From: Pseudomonas synxantha | GTDB taxonomy: Bacteria; Pseudomonadota; Gammaproteobacteria; Pseudomonadales; Pseudomonadaceae | Direction: 5' to 3' | Assembly: GCF_900105675.1 (NCBI RefSeq) | Contig: NZ_LT629786.1 | Span: 3,286,001 to 3,350,000 of the forward strand | Length of the DNA stretch: 64,000 nucleotides | Shown: positions 8,313 to 17,470 of the stretch, one piece after another | Position numbering within the stretch: position 1 is the first letter of the stretch | Layout: the number at the start of each line of letters is the position of its first letter | Translations under genes and position numbers: made by a program | The notes under the pieces: model-generated | Database searches by the model: none | Told to the model about the DNA's origin: nothing | Seen by the model: only the letters and a program-made list of their open reading frames with translations

Positions 8313-9968
8313 TCAGATGGAGGTCTTGAAGGTGAAGGCCAGCCAGCCACGGTCGGTGCCACCCACGGCACCGTTGCCGCCAATCGTGTCGCCGGGGATG
8401 CGCTTGGACTGGGCGTCGCTGTCGGCGTACCGCAGGCCGAACTCGTAACGCTGGGCATAGGTGAGCTGCACGCCGGCGGACCAGGTCAGCGCGCCTTCAT
8501 TACCGCCACCGGCTGAAGCGGCGTTGCCCGACAGGCCATAGTTGACGGTCAAGGGCACGGTCATGTCCCAGGAGGGGAATACCGACAAGTACTGCGGCGT
8601 GTAGTTGACGGCCATGGCGGCGTAATTGCGGGTGGAGCAGCCGTCGCGCTTGTCGCCCGACCCCGGCGTGCCGACCCGGGGGTCTACACAGTTATTGTTG
8701 TGTTCACCCAGGTACAGCTCCTCGTGGTCAGTGACTTTGCGCAGGTGGCTGTAGGCGAACTCGGCGACCAGGGTGGCGTTGTTGGCGATGAAGTTACGCG
8801 GCACGCCATACACGGCATTGGCGACAAAATGCAGCGTATCGCCGCGCGGCCCTTCGTTGTCCGTAGGGTCGATGCCCACCGCATTCAACGCCCCGCCCTT
8901 GCGATACGACACCTCGCTGCCTACCGAGACCGTGTCGAACACCCTGGAAAAACTCAAACCCACCAACTTGACGTTGCGCGGGTAGACCAGACGGTAGCTG
9001 CCAGTGGCGGCCGAGACTTCTGGCGCAAGCCAGGGTTGGTAATCGTCAAACTGGCGGTAGTACAGGCCGACGTTCGAACTGATCGCCTCGATCTCATACT
9101 TGGCCATCACCCCCCAGTTGGCGGAGTCGCGGCCGAACTTGGAGTTCTCCCTTTTCAAAGAGAAGCCCGGTGCGACGGGCAGCCGGTCGGGGCCTTCGAA
9201 AAACGGGTCTGCCGCGCCAAAATAGGTACCGCCATACGGCAGCCGGGTGTAGTCCCATTCGTAGAAATACTGCGCAGCCAGGGTCAGGTTATCGGTGGCC
9301 TGAGCCTTGGCCGAAATTTGCCCGATGGGCAAAAACACTTCCTTGGTTTCGATACCGGGGCTGGTGACCGCCTTGGCTCCGTCCAGCGGCGCTTGGGAAT
9401 AGGACACGGCATGCGCGCCGAACAGCAACCCTTCGCCCCAGTAGTTGGTATGGCGGCCCGCCTTGACGTTGATCGAGGTGTCGCCGACCCGGAAGTTCTT
9501 CCACAGGAAGGCATCGAGAATTTCCCCCGAAGGCCCTGCGGCATAGCGCTTGACCTCGCCGCTGTAGCGATCACTGTCATAGCTGCTCTGGTAGCCGGCT
9601 ATATGGCTGCGCACGCTATCGTCGTGGTACGCCTGGTCGAACCAGCCGGCGGCGCTGACACGGGCACCCCACTCCTTGCGATAGGAAAAGTCGATTTCAC
9701 TCAAGATGTCGACGCGGTTAGTGACGATATCGCCCTTGTCGAACTTGCCATCGGATTCATCGTAACTGGGGTTATTCATGATGCGCCGGTCCTGGTCTTC
9801 CATGCGCATGCCCAGGGCGTAACGCAAGGTATTGTCCCAACGCAGGCGGTAGTCGGAATTCGGCAACTCGATGGCGGCCGCCAGTGCCGTGCCGCCTTGG
9901 CCCACCAGTACCAGCAAGGCCAGGGTCTGCCAGGCTTGCTCACGCCGCTGCTTATTTATCGGTTTCAT
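8313..9968 (-). CDS. DUF1302 family outer-envelope protein
   Basis: A 551-residue protein starting MKPINKQRRE behind AGGTGG. The open frame continues upstream, but without signals. A signal segment (TLALLVLVGQGGTALAAA) precedes the family pattern: YRLRWDNTLRYALGMRM, IMNNPSYDESDGKF, GRHTNYWGEGLLFGAHAVSY, ETKEVFLP and a terminal Phe-containing beta strand (GWLAFTFKTSI). The C-terminal strand and beta-rich pattern fit an outer-membrane barrel, but this is inferred. It lies 61 bases downstream of the aldehyde dehydrogenase gene and immediately upstream of the DUF1329 gene. Confidence 0.92.
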   Translation of the reverse strand: MKPINKQRREQAWQTLALLVLVGQGGTALAAAIELPNSDYRLRWDNTLRYALGMRMEDQDRRIMNNPSYDESDGKFDKGDIVTNRVDILSEIDFSYRKEWGARVSAAGWFDQAYHDDSVRSHIAGYQSSYDSDRYSGEVKRYAAGPSGEILDAFLWKNFRVGDTSINVKAGRHTNYWGEGLLFGAHAVSYSQAPLDGAKAVTSPGIETKEVFLPIGQISAKAQATDNLTLAAQYFYEWDYTRLPYGGTYFGAADPFFEGPDRLPVAPGFSLKRENSKFGRDSANWGVMAKYEIEAISSNVGLYYRQFDDYQPWLAPEVSAATGSYRLVYPRNVKLVGLSFSRVFDTVSVGSEVSYRKGGALNAVGIDPTDNEGPRGDTLHFVANAVYGVPRNFIANNATLVAEFAYSHLRKVTDHEELYLGEHNNNCVDPRVGTPGSGDKRDGCSTRNYAAMAVNYTPQYLSVFPSWDMTVPLTVNYGLSGNAASAGGGNEGALTWSAGVQLTYAQRYEFGLRYADSDAQSKRIPGDTIGGNGAVGGTDRGWLAFTFKTSI

Positions 9969-10029
9969 GTAACCACCTTTTGTTTTTATTCTCAGTCGGT
10001 TGATCCACGCGCTCATCACGGCCTCGGGG

Positions 10030-11520
10030 CTAGCGCCCGATGGGGTAGATGATGGATTTTTCCTGGGTGAATTCCTTAAGCCAGTTGGGCCCGAATTCGC
10101 GCCCGATACCGGAGCGCTTGAAGCCACCGATCGGCGCGTATGGCAGGCTGCCACTACCGCCATTGAGGTACACGCTGCCGGCACGGATGCGCCGGGCCAG
10201 GGCATAGGCCGTTGCGGCATCGGCCGAGGCGACGGCCGCGTTGAGGCCGAACCGGGAGTCGTTGGCGATGACCACGGCTTCGTCGTCGCTGTCAAAACCG
10301 ATCACCACCCCTACCGGCCCGAAGATCTCTTCCTGGGCGATCAGCATGTCGTTGCGCACGTCATCAAACAGCGTGAGTTCGCTGAAAAAACCACGCGACA
10401 AATGCGCCGGGCGCCCGCCGCCGCACACCAGCGTGGCGCCCGCGTCGCGGCCCTGGCGGATGAAATGCTCGACCTTGTCGCGCTGCGACGCCCGGATCAG
10501 CGGGCCCATCATCACGCCGGGGTCAGCCGGGTCGCCGACCTTCCACTGGCTGGCGACGGCCTTGGCGCACTGCACAAACGCCTCGCGCACGGAGTGATGC
10601 ACCACAAAGCGCGTCAGCAATGCACACCCTTGGCCAGCGTTGACCGCCAACCCGGCCACCGCACCCAGGGCGGTGGCCTGGATATCGGCATCCGCGCGCA
10701 CGATCAACGCCGACTTGCCGCCCAGCTCCAGGTGCACCCGTTTCAAGGTCGGCGCGGCCTGGCTCATGATGCTGCTGCCGACGCTTTCGGAGCCGGTGAA
10801 CGAGACCATGTCTACCCGGGGGTCACTGCTCAACAGGCTGCCGACTTCAATACCGCCGGTGACAATGTTGAGTACGCCCCTGGGCAGGCCGACCTCTTCG
10901 GCGATCTGGCCGAACAGCAACGCGCTGTACGGGGTAAACGGCGAAGGCTTGAGCACCAGGGTGTTGCCCGCCAGCAGCGCCGGGAAGACCTTTGCAAGGT
11001 TGAGTAAAAACGGAAAGTTGTAGCCCGTGATACCGGCCACCACGCCAATTGGCTCACGCTCGACCGTGCCACTGCCGAGGATCAGCGGGCCACCCGGGTT
11101 GAAGGGGTTGGGGTTGGCATGCACAGGAATCTGCTGGCTGTCGCTGTGCAGCGATTGTTCGATCGCCGTCAGCACGTGGGCCAGCGGCATATCCACCTGC
11201 ATCGCGTACGTCACGCCTTGGGAACAGCCGACTTCGGCAATGATCAGTGCGGCGATCTGCTCACGCTTGCTCACCAGCGCGGCATGCATGCGCCGCAGAT
11301 AGCCTGCACGTTCGGCCATGCTCAGCCATGGCCAGGGGCCGTTGTCGAACGCCTCGCGGGCCGCCGCCAGTGCGGCGTCGGCGCTGTGCAGGTCGCCCGT
11401 CGGGGCCAGGCCGATCACCGCTTCGCTGGCGGGATTGAGCACCTCTTCACGAGGGCCGTCGACGTTGACCCAGGCACCGTTGATGTAAAGCTGGTCGAGC
11501 TGAGTAAAGGGAATAGTCAT
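10030..11520 (-). CDS. Aldehyde dehydrogenase, NAD(P)-dependent
   Basis: A 496-residue member of the aldehyde dehydrogenase superfamily. It should oxidise an aldehyde to the acid. All catalytic parts are visible: Asn in GYNFPF, the Glu motif LELGGKSA, the nucleophile in NAGQGCALL, and the EEIFGPV and GGFKRSGIGRE signatures. The start MTIPFTQLDQLY at 11520 overlaps the GMC oxidoreductase stop codon by 4 bases; a longer upstream frame is rejected. Together with the GMC enzyme it forms an alcohol to aldehyde to acid pair. The DUF1302 and DUF1329 genes follow in the same operon. Confidence 0.93.
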   Translation of the reverse strand: MTIPFTQLDQLYINGAWVNVDGPREEVLNPASEAVIGLAPTGDLHSADAALAAAREAFDNGPWPWLSMAERAGYLRRMHAALVSKREQIAALIIAEVGCSQGVTYAMQVDMPLAHVLTAIEQSLHSDSQQIPVHANPNPFNPGGPLILGSGTVEREPIGVVAGITGYNFPFLLNLAKVFPALLAGNTLVLKPSPFTPYSALLFGQIAEEVGLPRGVLNIVTGGIEVGSLLSSDPRVDMVSFTGSESVGSSIMSQAAPTLKRVHLELGGKSALIVRADADIQATALGAVAGLAVNAGQGCALLTRFVVHHSVREAFVQCAKAVASQWKVGDPADPGVMMGPLIRASQRDKVEHFIRQGRDAGATLVCGGGRPAHLSRGFFSELTLFDDVRNDMLIAQEEIFGPVGVVIGFDSDDEAVVIANDSRFGLNAAVASADAATAYALARRIRAGSVYLNGGSGSLPYAPIGGFKRSGIGREFGPNWLKEFTQEKSIIYPIGR

Positions 11521-13130
11521 GCTGCGCTGGCTCCAGAAAGTGTGCCGGTGATCAGTTCGGCCGCACGCATGGCAATCGCCATCGCCGGGGCATTGGTGTT
11601 TCCGGACACCAGGCAAGGCATCACGGAGGTATCGACCACCCGCAGGCCCTCCACGCCGCGAACACGCAATTGCGGGTCCAGCACCGAAGCGCTGTCGGCG
11701 CCCATGCGGCACGTACCGGAAACATGGAAAGCGGTCTGGCCGTAACGGCGAAAGGCCGCGAGGATTTGCTCGTCGCTTTGCACCTGCGGGCCGGGGGTAA
11801 GCTCCTTGACGATGAACGGCTTGAGCGCGGTTTGGGCCGCCAGGCGACGGAACCAGCGGAATAAGGCAACGGCCGAGGTCCGGTCGATTTCTGCGCTCAG
11901 GTAGCGGGCGTTGATCTGCGGTGGCACCGACGGGTCGGCAGATTGAATCCGCACCTCGCCCTGGCTTTGCGGGCGCAGGAAGTAGCCGCCGATCGTCAGG
12001 CCGGGCTGTTTGTCGATTTCCACCTTGTTGCCATCACCGTCCATGGAATACAGGCTGACGCCAATCTGCGCATCCGGCTGCTCAAGCTCCGGGCGCGTCT
12101 TGATAAACCCCCCGGCCTCGTGGGCGGCATGGGTCATCGGCCCCTTTTTGCGCAGAAAATACTGCCCCAGCGCGCCGAGCAAACCCAGGCCATGGAAACA
12201 GTGGTTGAAGCTGCCGCGTGTCACTCGGTACTGCATGGCCATGTACACATGTTCGCGCAGGTTGCGACCCACTTCGGGGGCATCCTGCACCACGGCAATT
12301 CCCAGGGGCTCAAGCACACTGGCCGGGCCGATGCCGGACAATTGCAACAGCTTGGGCGACTCAATGGCTCCGGCGCACAACAGCACTTCGCGGCGTACCT
12401 GGAAGCGCGCCTTGCCGGCGCGGACCTGCACGGCCGTGGCACGTCGGCCGTTGAACTCGATGCGCTGCACATCGGTGCCGGTCATCACCGTGAGGTTCGG
12501 GCGTTCGCGCACCGGGTCGAGAAACGCCTTGGCGGCGCTGAACCGCTGGCCGTTCCAGGTCGTTTGTGGTTGGTAACCGAAGCCGCCCTGGCGCACCGAG
12601 TCCACGTGGTTAGTGTCGTCGGTGCGCGCCGCACCCAGCTCGCCAGCGGCGCTGATCACCGCGTCGCACAACGCATCCCCCGCCGGATGCACCGTGACCT
12701 TCAAGGGCCCGCCGACGCCGCGCCACTGGCTTTCGCCCAACTGGTGGTCTTCCAGCGCGACAAACTGGCGCCCCATGTCGGCCCAGCCCCAACCGACGCA
12801 CCCCTGGGCTTCCCAGCCGTCGTAGTCAGCAGGTGTACCGCGCACATACACCATGCCGTTGACCGAGCTGGAACCGCCGATGGTCCGGCCTTTGAGCCAC
12901 TGCTCACTGGCCATGCCTTCGCCGCGCTCGGCCTGGTAGTTCCATACATGAGGGTTGCCCGGGTTGAGCAATTTGCCGATGCCACGGGGCATGGCGATCA
13001 GCGGGCTGGTGTGGTCCGGGCCGCTTTCGATCAGCAGCACCGAAACCTTCGGATCGGCGGACAAACGATTGGCCAGCACGCACCCCGCCGAACCCGCCCC
13101 GATAATGATGTAGTCGTAGATAGTGCTCAT
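11517..13130 (-). CDS. GMC-family alcohol (choline-type) oxidoreductase
   Basis: A 537-residue FAD enzyme of the glucose-methanol-choline family. The FAD motif IIIGAGSAGCVLANRL is near the N terminus, followed by GGSSSVNGMVYVRG, the substrate-region GAIESPKLLQLSGIGP, and HVSGTCRMG with the catalytic His near the C terminus. It oxidises a primary alcohol to an aldehyde, as choline or alkanol dehydrogenases do. The start MSTIYDYIIIGAG at 13130 has GGAGAAC upstream. It is the first gene of a four-gene operon. The promoter region shared with the divergent TetR gene holds two palindromes. Confidence 0.92.
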   Translation of the reverse strand: MSTIYDYIIIGAGSAGCVLANRLSADPKVSVLLIESGPDHTSPLIAMPRGIGKLLNPGNPHVWNYQAERGEGMASEQWLKGRTIGGSSSVNGMVYVRGTPADYDGWEAQGCVGWGWADMGRQFVALEDHQLGESQWRGVGGPLKVTVHPAGDALCDAVISAAGELGAARTDDTNHVDSVRQGGFGYQPQTTWNGQRFSAAKAFLDPVRERPNLTVMTGTDVQRIEFNGRRATAVQVRAGKARFQVRREVLLCAGAIESPKLLQLSGIGPASVLEPLGIAVVQDAPEVGRNLREHVYMAMQYRVTRGSFNHCFHGLGLLGALGQYFLRKKGPMTHAAHEAGGFIKTRPELEQPDAQIGVSLYSMDGDGNKVEIDKQPGLTIGGYFLRPQSQGEVRIQSADPSVPPQINARYLSAEIDRTSAVALFRWFRRLAAQTALKPFIVKELTPGPQVQSDEQILAAFRRYGQTAFHVSGTCRMGADSASVLDPQLRVRGVEGLRVVDTSVMPCLVSGNTNAPAMAIAMRAAELITGTLSGASAA

Positions 13131-13194
13131 TGTTGTTCTCCAGGGTCTCTTGCGGACCGCAGAAAACATAAGTCGCCGGGCATCAACCCACAAC

Positions 13195-13216
13195 GAACAG
13201 AACCGCGAATCTGTTC
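13195..13216. promoter_or_regulatory. Palindrome GAACAG-N10-CTGTTC
   Basis: A perfect 6-bp inverted repeat between the divergent GMC oxidoreductase and TetR genes. Its half-sites match the AACA-N13-TGTTC family, but the spacing is one base shorter. A TetR dimer from the neighbouring gene is the natural candidate to bind it. Confidence 0.55.
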
Positions 13217-13235
13217 GACATCGCAGTTTTTAATT

Positions 13236-13257
13236 AACACTTTTTTAAAAAATGTTC
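13236..13257. promoter_or_regulatory. Candidate operator S3 (AACA-N13-TGTTC)
   Basis: AACA at 13236 and TGTTC at 13253 enclose 13 bases. The site is nearly symmetrical, because the spacer is a T-run followed by an A-run. It lies 106 bases upstream of the GMC oxidoreductase start and 113 bases upstream of the TetR start. It is the best link between the operator family and a local regulator. Confidence 0.6.
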
Positions 13258-13369
13258 TAAAACTAAGGTGCTTGTCTTGGCGGTCGATGCCATGATTCAA
13301 GCCTCAACGCCGAGGTAAATCCTCTCGCCCGGCGCCAAGATTCCAATAAAAAAGCTGCAGAGGTACCGG

Positions 13370-13987
13370 ATGACACACGCCGCCCCCGCACACAGGCTCG
13401 ATAACACGCACTGCCACCAGCGCCACATGCTGCGCTCCCAGCGAACCCGCGATCTGCTGTTGGATAACATGTATCGACTGGCCCTGGAGAAGGACTACAA
13501 CGAAATCACCGTGCAGGATCTGCTCGACCGAAGCGGTGTGGCGCGCTCGACGTTCTACGCGCACTTTCGTGACAAGGAAGACCTGATCATCGCCGGCTAC
13601 GAAATTATCGGCGTACCGGCCACCAAGCTCACCGACGTCCAGGGCGACCGGCGCGTAGTGCTGGACGTCTCGACCTGGCTGTTTGGCGCCACCGAACGTC
13701 ATGCCGCACTCACCACATCGTTCTTCAGCGGCGCCGGACACCGCGTGGTGCTGGCGCACCTGGAAAACATCCTGATCATTCAAGTACGCGAACACTACCG
13801 CAAGCAGGGCCTGTACCAGGCCACAAAACTACGCGGAGAAGTCGCCGTGCGCTGCTTCGTCGGCGCGTTGCTAGGGTTGTGGCTGTGGTGGGTACGCCAT
13901 GATTATCCGGGCTCGGCGCAAGACATGACGGAGGCGTTTGATACATTAATGAATGATGGGAGCTGGCCTGGTCCTTCGCCGGGGTAG
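13370..13987 (+). CDS. TetR-family transcriptional regulator
   Basis: A 205-residue protein with a TetR N-terminal DNA-binding domain: TRDLLLDNMYRLALEKDY, then the helix-turn-helix ITVQDLLDRSGVARSTFYAH and FRDKEDLI. About 20 extra residues precede the usual start, so translation could begin at the internal ATG of MLRSQRTRD. The C-terminal domain, which would bind a ligand, is not recognisable. Divergent from the GMC oxidoreductase operon with two palindromes in between. It is the likely repressor of that operon and possibly of all copies of the AACA-N13-TGTTC element. Confidence 0.88.
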   Translation: MTHAAPAHRLDNTHCHQRHMLRSQRTRDLLLDNMYRLALEKDYNEITVQDLLDRSGVARSTFYAHFRDKEDLIIAGYEIIGVPATKLTDVQGDRRVVLDVSTWLFGATERHAALTTSFFSGAGHRVVLAHLENILIIQVREHYRKQGLYQATKLRGEVAVRCFVGALLGLWLWWVRHDYPGSAQDMTEAFDTLMNDGSWPGPSPG

Positions 13988-14011
13988 GACTAACCACTTT
14001 TACACTGCTTT

Positions 14012-14331
14012 TGCTCTTGACCTTGATCTCAGGCGCCCCGTCAACCACGCTGGCCGAACGCAGGCTTGAATCCGTGGGTAACCCGGCAGGACGCCGGGTT
14101 AGCCGTCCTGGGCCAGGGATGGCCATGACGGCGGCCCACGGATTCAAGCCTGCGTTCGGGCACACCGAGCCTGAGCGAGGTGCCGAGTGGTGGGGCAAGA
14201 GCCCTTTGGTTACTTTGGGGCTTTTCCAAAGTGACCCGCTGTAAGAGCGGAACCGATAGCCGCCGTTACCGCAAAAATGGATATGTACCCGGTCAAATCC
14301 AACATCCTGGTCGGCTATCAGGCCGCCATCG
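14012..14331 (-). repeat. Long hairpin repeat, copy B
   Basis: An inverted copy of the element at 3290-3601, with only scattered differences. Its hairpin arms, 14055-14078 and 14135-14158, are a perfect 24-bp inverted repeat. It lies between the TetR and LysR genes. Copies A and B are in opposite orientation and flank about 10.4 kb. Confidence 0.8.
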
Positions 14332-14425
14332 CAGGCAAGCCAGCTCCTACAGTTTGATCCGGTTTACATCCGGCAAATGGTGGCGCCCGGGAGGCCGCCA
14401 CGGGAGCAAGCTCCCTCGCCACACG
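14323..14425. repeat. Two REP elements
   Basis: GCCATCGCAGGCAAGCCAGC at about 14328-14347 is one known fluorescens-group REP type. GGGAGC-AA-GCTCCC at 14402-14415 is the same type as the REPs at 3266 and 3655. They directly adjoin long repeat copy B. Confidence 0.7.
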
Positions 14426-14455
14426 ACCCGCCAATCAACATCCACGCACAAACAC

Positions 14456-15367
14456 TCAGGACGCACACGCCATAATCAAAAACTGCCTAAACGCCTCGGC
14501 CGGCCGCGACAGAGCCCGATCTGGCAACCAGATCAACCCCAACTCCATGGGCGGAATCACGTCCACCAACGGCCGTATCTCGATTTTCTTGCCCTCCAGC
14601 GACCAAGCGCGGTACAGCATGTCCGAAAGAATCGTCACCCCAAACCCATGCCCCACCAAGCCTCGCAGCGCCTCCAGCGACGACGTGCGAAATGCCACCT
14701 TGGGCGCCAACCCCCGCGACTCCCAGTAACGCAGCGTCGAGGTGTCGCCTTCATCCAGCGTGGCGAGGATATAGGCATGCTCGGCAACGTCTTCGAGGTT
14801 GATCGACGCCGCTGCCATCAGCGGGTGTTGACTCGACAGCCAGAGCTGGCGCCGCGAGCGGATCAGCACATGATGGGCAAACCCGCGCAGGTCGGGGGTG
14901 TTGGACAGGATGACCAACCCCAGGTCCAGCTCGCCATTGCTGACGGCCGCCTCGATGCTCTGGCGATCCATGTCCACCAGGTCAACCTCGACCAGCGGGT
15001 AGCTGCGCTTGAAACGCGCCAGCAGCGCCGGCAAAAAATACCCCAGCACCGTGTAGGAAGCGCCAACCCGCACCGTGCCTTGCATCCCGTGGCTGAGAAA
15101 CAGTGGCTCGCTGAGTGCGTCTTGCAGCGTGTCGAGGATATGCCGGGCATGCTGGGAAAACTTATTGCCTTCAGCCGTCAGCGCAACGCCGTAGGGCAAG
15201 CGATCAAACAGGCTGACACCGAGCGACTCCTCCAGTTGCAACACTGCGGCGGTGATGGCCGATTGTGAGACGTGCACCTTGAGCGCCGCCTGGGAAAACT
15301 GCCCGGCGTCGGCGGCGGCCACGAAATAGCGCAACTGGCGCATGGAAATATCTTTGCCTTTGGTCAT
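14456..15367 (-). CDS. LysR-family transcriptional regulator
   Basis: A 303-residue protein with an N-terminal winged helix-turn-helix: MRQLRYFVAAADAGQFSQAA, then VSQSAITAAVLQLEESLG and LFDRLPYG. A LysR substrate-binding domain follows (VRVGASYTVLGYFLPALLARF, VGHGFGVTILSD). The start MTKGKDISMRQ at 15367 is preferred; ATG at 15343 is an alternative. It is divergent from the AraC gene at 15508, with 140 bases between. Its targets are unknown. LysR proteins usually activate the divergent or nearby gene with a pathway compound as inducer. Confidence 0.9.
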   Translation of the reverse strand: MTKGKDISMRQLRYFVAAADAGQFSQAALKVHVSQSAITAAVLQLEESLGVSLFDRLPYGVALTAEGNKFSQHARHILDTLQDALSEPLFLSHGMQGTVRVGASYTVLGYFLPALLARFKRSYPLVEVDLVDMDRQSIEAAVSNGELDLGLVILSNTPDLRGFAHHVLIRSRRQLWLSSQHPLMAAASINLEDVAEHAYILATLDEGDTSTLRYWESRGLAPKVAFRTSSLEALRGLVGHGFGVTILSDMLYRAWSLEGKKIEIRPLVDVIPPMELGLIWLPDRALSRPAEAFRQFLIMACAS

Positions 15368-15507
15368 CTGATTTCCTGATACCTGCCACCTGAATATATG
15401 AAACAGCTCAGTCCGCGCGCTGGGTACACTCGGGTCAGGCTGCGCCCCTTGGAGGCGCTGACCCTCGAATTTCAGCACCAACAATAAAAATCGCTGAAGG
15501 TAGAAAA

Positions 15508-16413
15508 ATGAACACGATCCAATACAGCGAGTACGACTGTGAAGACACGGGGCATTTCCTCACCGAGGCCTCAGTGGCCAAGCAAGGCTTCGACATCCGC
15601 ATTGAACACGCCCAGTGGTCCAACAGCGGCACGGCCCTGATTGAAACCGGCGACAGCTGCCTGCTGCGCCTGATGCTGCCTGCCAGCGCGCATGACAACC
15701 CCAATTGCGGCAGTTTTTCCAGCCGCGCAGGGCATGCATTCCAGCCGCTGGGAAAACTGCTGTTCATTCCCCACGACACCCAGTTCCACTTGCGCCACGA
15801 CGCGTGCGCGCAAAAGGCGCTTGTCTGCGTCTTCGACCCTGCCGCCTTGGGCGTGCTGGGGTGCTACCGCTGGAACTGGCAAGACAACGTCCACGAATCC
15901 ATGCTCAACCTGAAAAGCCACTACCTGCATGCCTCGTTGCAGCGTCTGGCCGAAGAAGTGGCTCAACCCAGCTTCGCCAGCGAACTGCAGACCGAATGCC
16001 TGCTTACCAGCATTGCCCTGGACCTGCGCCGCGAATACATCGATGCACCTGCCAGCGGTATTTCAGAAGGTGCCAGCGGCGAAAAACTCAGCCCCGGGCA
16101 ACTTAAATTCCTGCGCGAACTGCTGGATGCCAGCCCCGACGTCGAGTGCTCGCTGCAACGCCTGGCCCAGGCATGCGACTTGCCGTTGCGCACCCTCTCC
16201 AGCCGCTGCAAAAACACCACGGGCATGACCCTGCGCCGCTACGCCGCGCAATGCCGCCTGCAAACCGCCATGGCGTTATTGGCCGACCCGCATTTGTTGG
16301 TCAAGCAGGTGGCTTATCAGTCAGGCTTCAACAATGCCGCCGCCTTTGGCGCCGCCTTCCGCAAGGAACTGGGCGTGACGCCGGAAGAGTTTCGCCGCCA
16401 GCGCCAACGGTAA
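15508..16413 (+). CDS. AraC-family transcriptional regulator
   Basis: A 301-residue regulator. The N-terminal half looks like an AraC ligand-binding cupin region (AQWSNSGTALIETGDSCLLR, PLGKLLFIPHDTQFHLRH). The C-terminal 100 residues hold two helix-turn-helices: CSLQRLAQACDLPLRTLSSR and LLVKQVAYQSGFNNAAAFGA, followed by FRKELGVTPEEFRR. The ribosome-binding site GAAGG precedes MNTIQYSEY. Among the regulators here it is the best candidate for binding the 16-bp direct repeats at 26021-26057, which have AraC-type spacing. That link is an inference. Confidence 0.9.
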   Translation: MNTIQYSEYDCEDTGHFLTEASVAKQGFDIRIEHAQWSNSGTALIETGDSCLLRLMLPASAHDNPNCGSFSSRAGHAFQPLGKLLFIPHDTQFHLRHDACAQKALVCVFDPAALGVLGCYRWNWQDNVHESMLNLKSHYLHASLQRLAEEVAQPSFASELQTECLLTSIALDLRREYIDAPASGISEGASGEKLSPGQLKFLRELLDASPDVECSLQRLAQACDLPLRTLSSRCKNTTGMTLRRYAAQCRLQTAMALLADPHLLVKQVAYQSGFNNAAAFGAAFRKELGVTPEEFRRQRQR

Positions 16414-16415
16414 AG

Positions 16416-16435
16416 GGCGCCCTTTCAGGGGCGCC
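16416..16435. terminator. Convergent hairpin between AraC and MDR genes
   Basis: A perfect 7-bp stem, GGCGCCC-N6-GGGCGCC, sits between two converging genes. T-runs are short on both sides, so it is at best a weak bidirectional terminator. Confidence 0.45.
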
Positions 16436-16447
16436 GCGCCTGGCGAC

Positions 16448-17374
16448 CTAACGTCGAATCGTTGCGGTAATTTTTGCGTGAGGGCCACTGACCTGCGCCG
16501 CCCAGGCTTCGGCCGCCTGGTCGAGCGTGAAGTCGAGGTAATCGACCTGGATCTGCTGCTCTTTGGCGATACTCAGCAAGCGCAGCCAGATCTGCTCACG
16601 GTCGGCTGGCGGGCGTTGACCGGTGCCGATGCACGACAAGTTGCGAAACAGCAGGTCGGCGATGTCCAGGTTCAACTGACGCCCGGCGCCGGTGCCGATG
16701 GTCATGATGCGCGCGCCCCAGTTGGTGGCCTTCAAGGACGTCAACATCGGCTGGCCGCAGACCAGGTCCAGCACCACATCAAACCCGCCGTCGGCGGCGT
16801 CCTTGAGGGCGGCGACATCATCGCTGCCGCCCAGGGTCACCACCTCGTCGGCAATCCCCCGGGATTTCAGGCGGCCCAGCGCCTCTGCGGAACGCGCGGC
16901 GCCCACGACTTTACCGGCGCCCATGCCGCGTGCCAACTGCAAGGCGATCTGCCCAAGGGTGCCGGTGGCGCCGAGCACCAGGACCTTTTCGCCCTTCTGG
17001 ATCTGCGCCTTTTCCAACGGCACGATGGCGCCGGTGGCGGCAATACCCATGCTGATGGCGGTCTTGTCGTCGACATCATCCGGCACATTCCAGACTTCGG
17101 CTTGAGGCACCAGGGTACGTTCTGCCCAGGCACCGAACGGCAACACCGAACGCTCGCCAAAGTACACCCGGCGACCATCCGGGGCACGGCCCACGCCCTC
17201 ACCGCGAATCACACAGGGGTACTCGACGCCCAGGCGATAAGCGCCCAGTACGTCCCAACCGCCAAGCCCGGCGGTATCCACGTCAATCAGTACTGCCCCG
17301 TCCTGGGGTTGTGGTTCCCGAAAGTCCTGTATGACCGGTGGCGCATTGCGCTCGGTGATGATGGCTGCTCGCAT
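16448..17374 (-). CDS. Medium-chain dehydrogenase/quinone oxidoreductase
   Basis: A 308-residue MDR-superfamily NAD(P)H-dependent oxidoreductase. The start MRAAIITERNAPPV lies behind AAGGAGAA. The N-terminal GroES-like domain lacks the zinc-ligand signature of alcohol dehydrogenases. The Rossmann motif VLVLGATGTLGQIALQLARG is intact, so it resembles quinone oxidoreductase or enoyl reductase types. It converges on the AraC gene. A palindromic operator candidate lies at 17426-17447, 52 bases upstream of the start codon. Its substrate in the pathway is unknown. Confidence 0.88.
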   Translation of the reverse strand: MRAAIITERNAPPVIQDFREPQPQDGAVLIDVDTAGLGGWDVLGAYRLGVEYPCVIRGEGVGRAPDGRRVYFGERSVLPFGAWAERTLVPQAEVWNVPDDVDDKTAISMGIAATGAIVPLEKAQIQKGEKVLVLGATGTLGQIALQLARGMGAGKVVGAARSAEALGRLKSRGIADEVVTLGGSDDVAALKDAADGGFDVVLDLVCGQPMLTSLKATNWGARIMTIGTGAGRQLNLDIADLLFRNLSCIGTGQRPPADREQIWLRLLSIAKEQQIQVDYLDFTLDQAAEAWAAQVSGPHAKITATIRR

Positions 17375-17425
17375 CGCATTCTCCTTGTCTGTTTTGTTGT
17401 CAGGTTGCGCATGCAGCAATAATTG

Positions 17426-17447
17426 AACACATTTCTATTTATTGTCC
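17426..17447. promoter_or_regulatory. Candidate operator S4 (AACA-N13-TGTCC)
   Basis: GAACACAT on the left and ATTGTCCAT on the right, with the same 13-base spacing as the other members and one mismatch in the right half. It lies between the MFS stop codon and the MDR start codon, in a position to control the MDR gene. Confidence 0.5.
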
Positions 17448-17470
17448 ATATATTTTACTGAATAGCGATT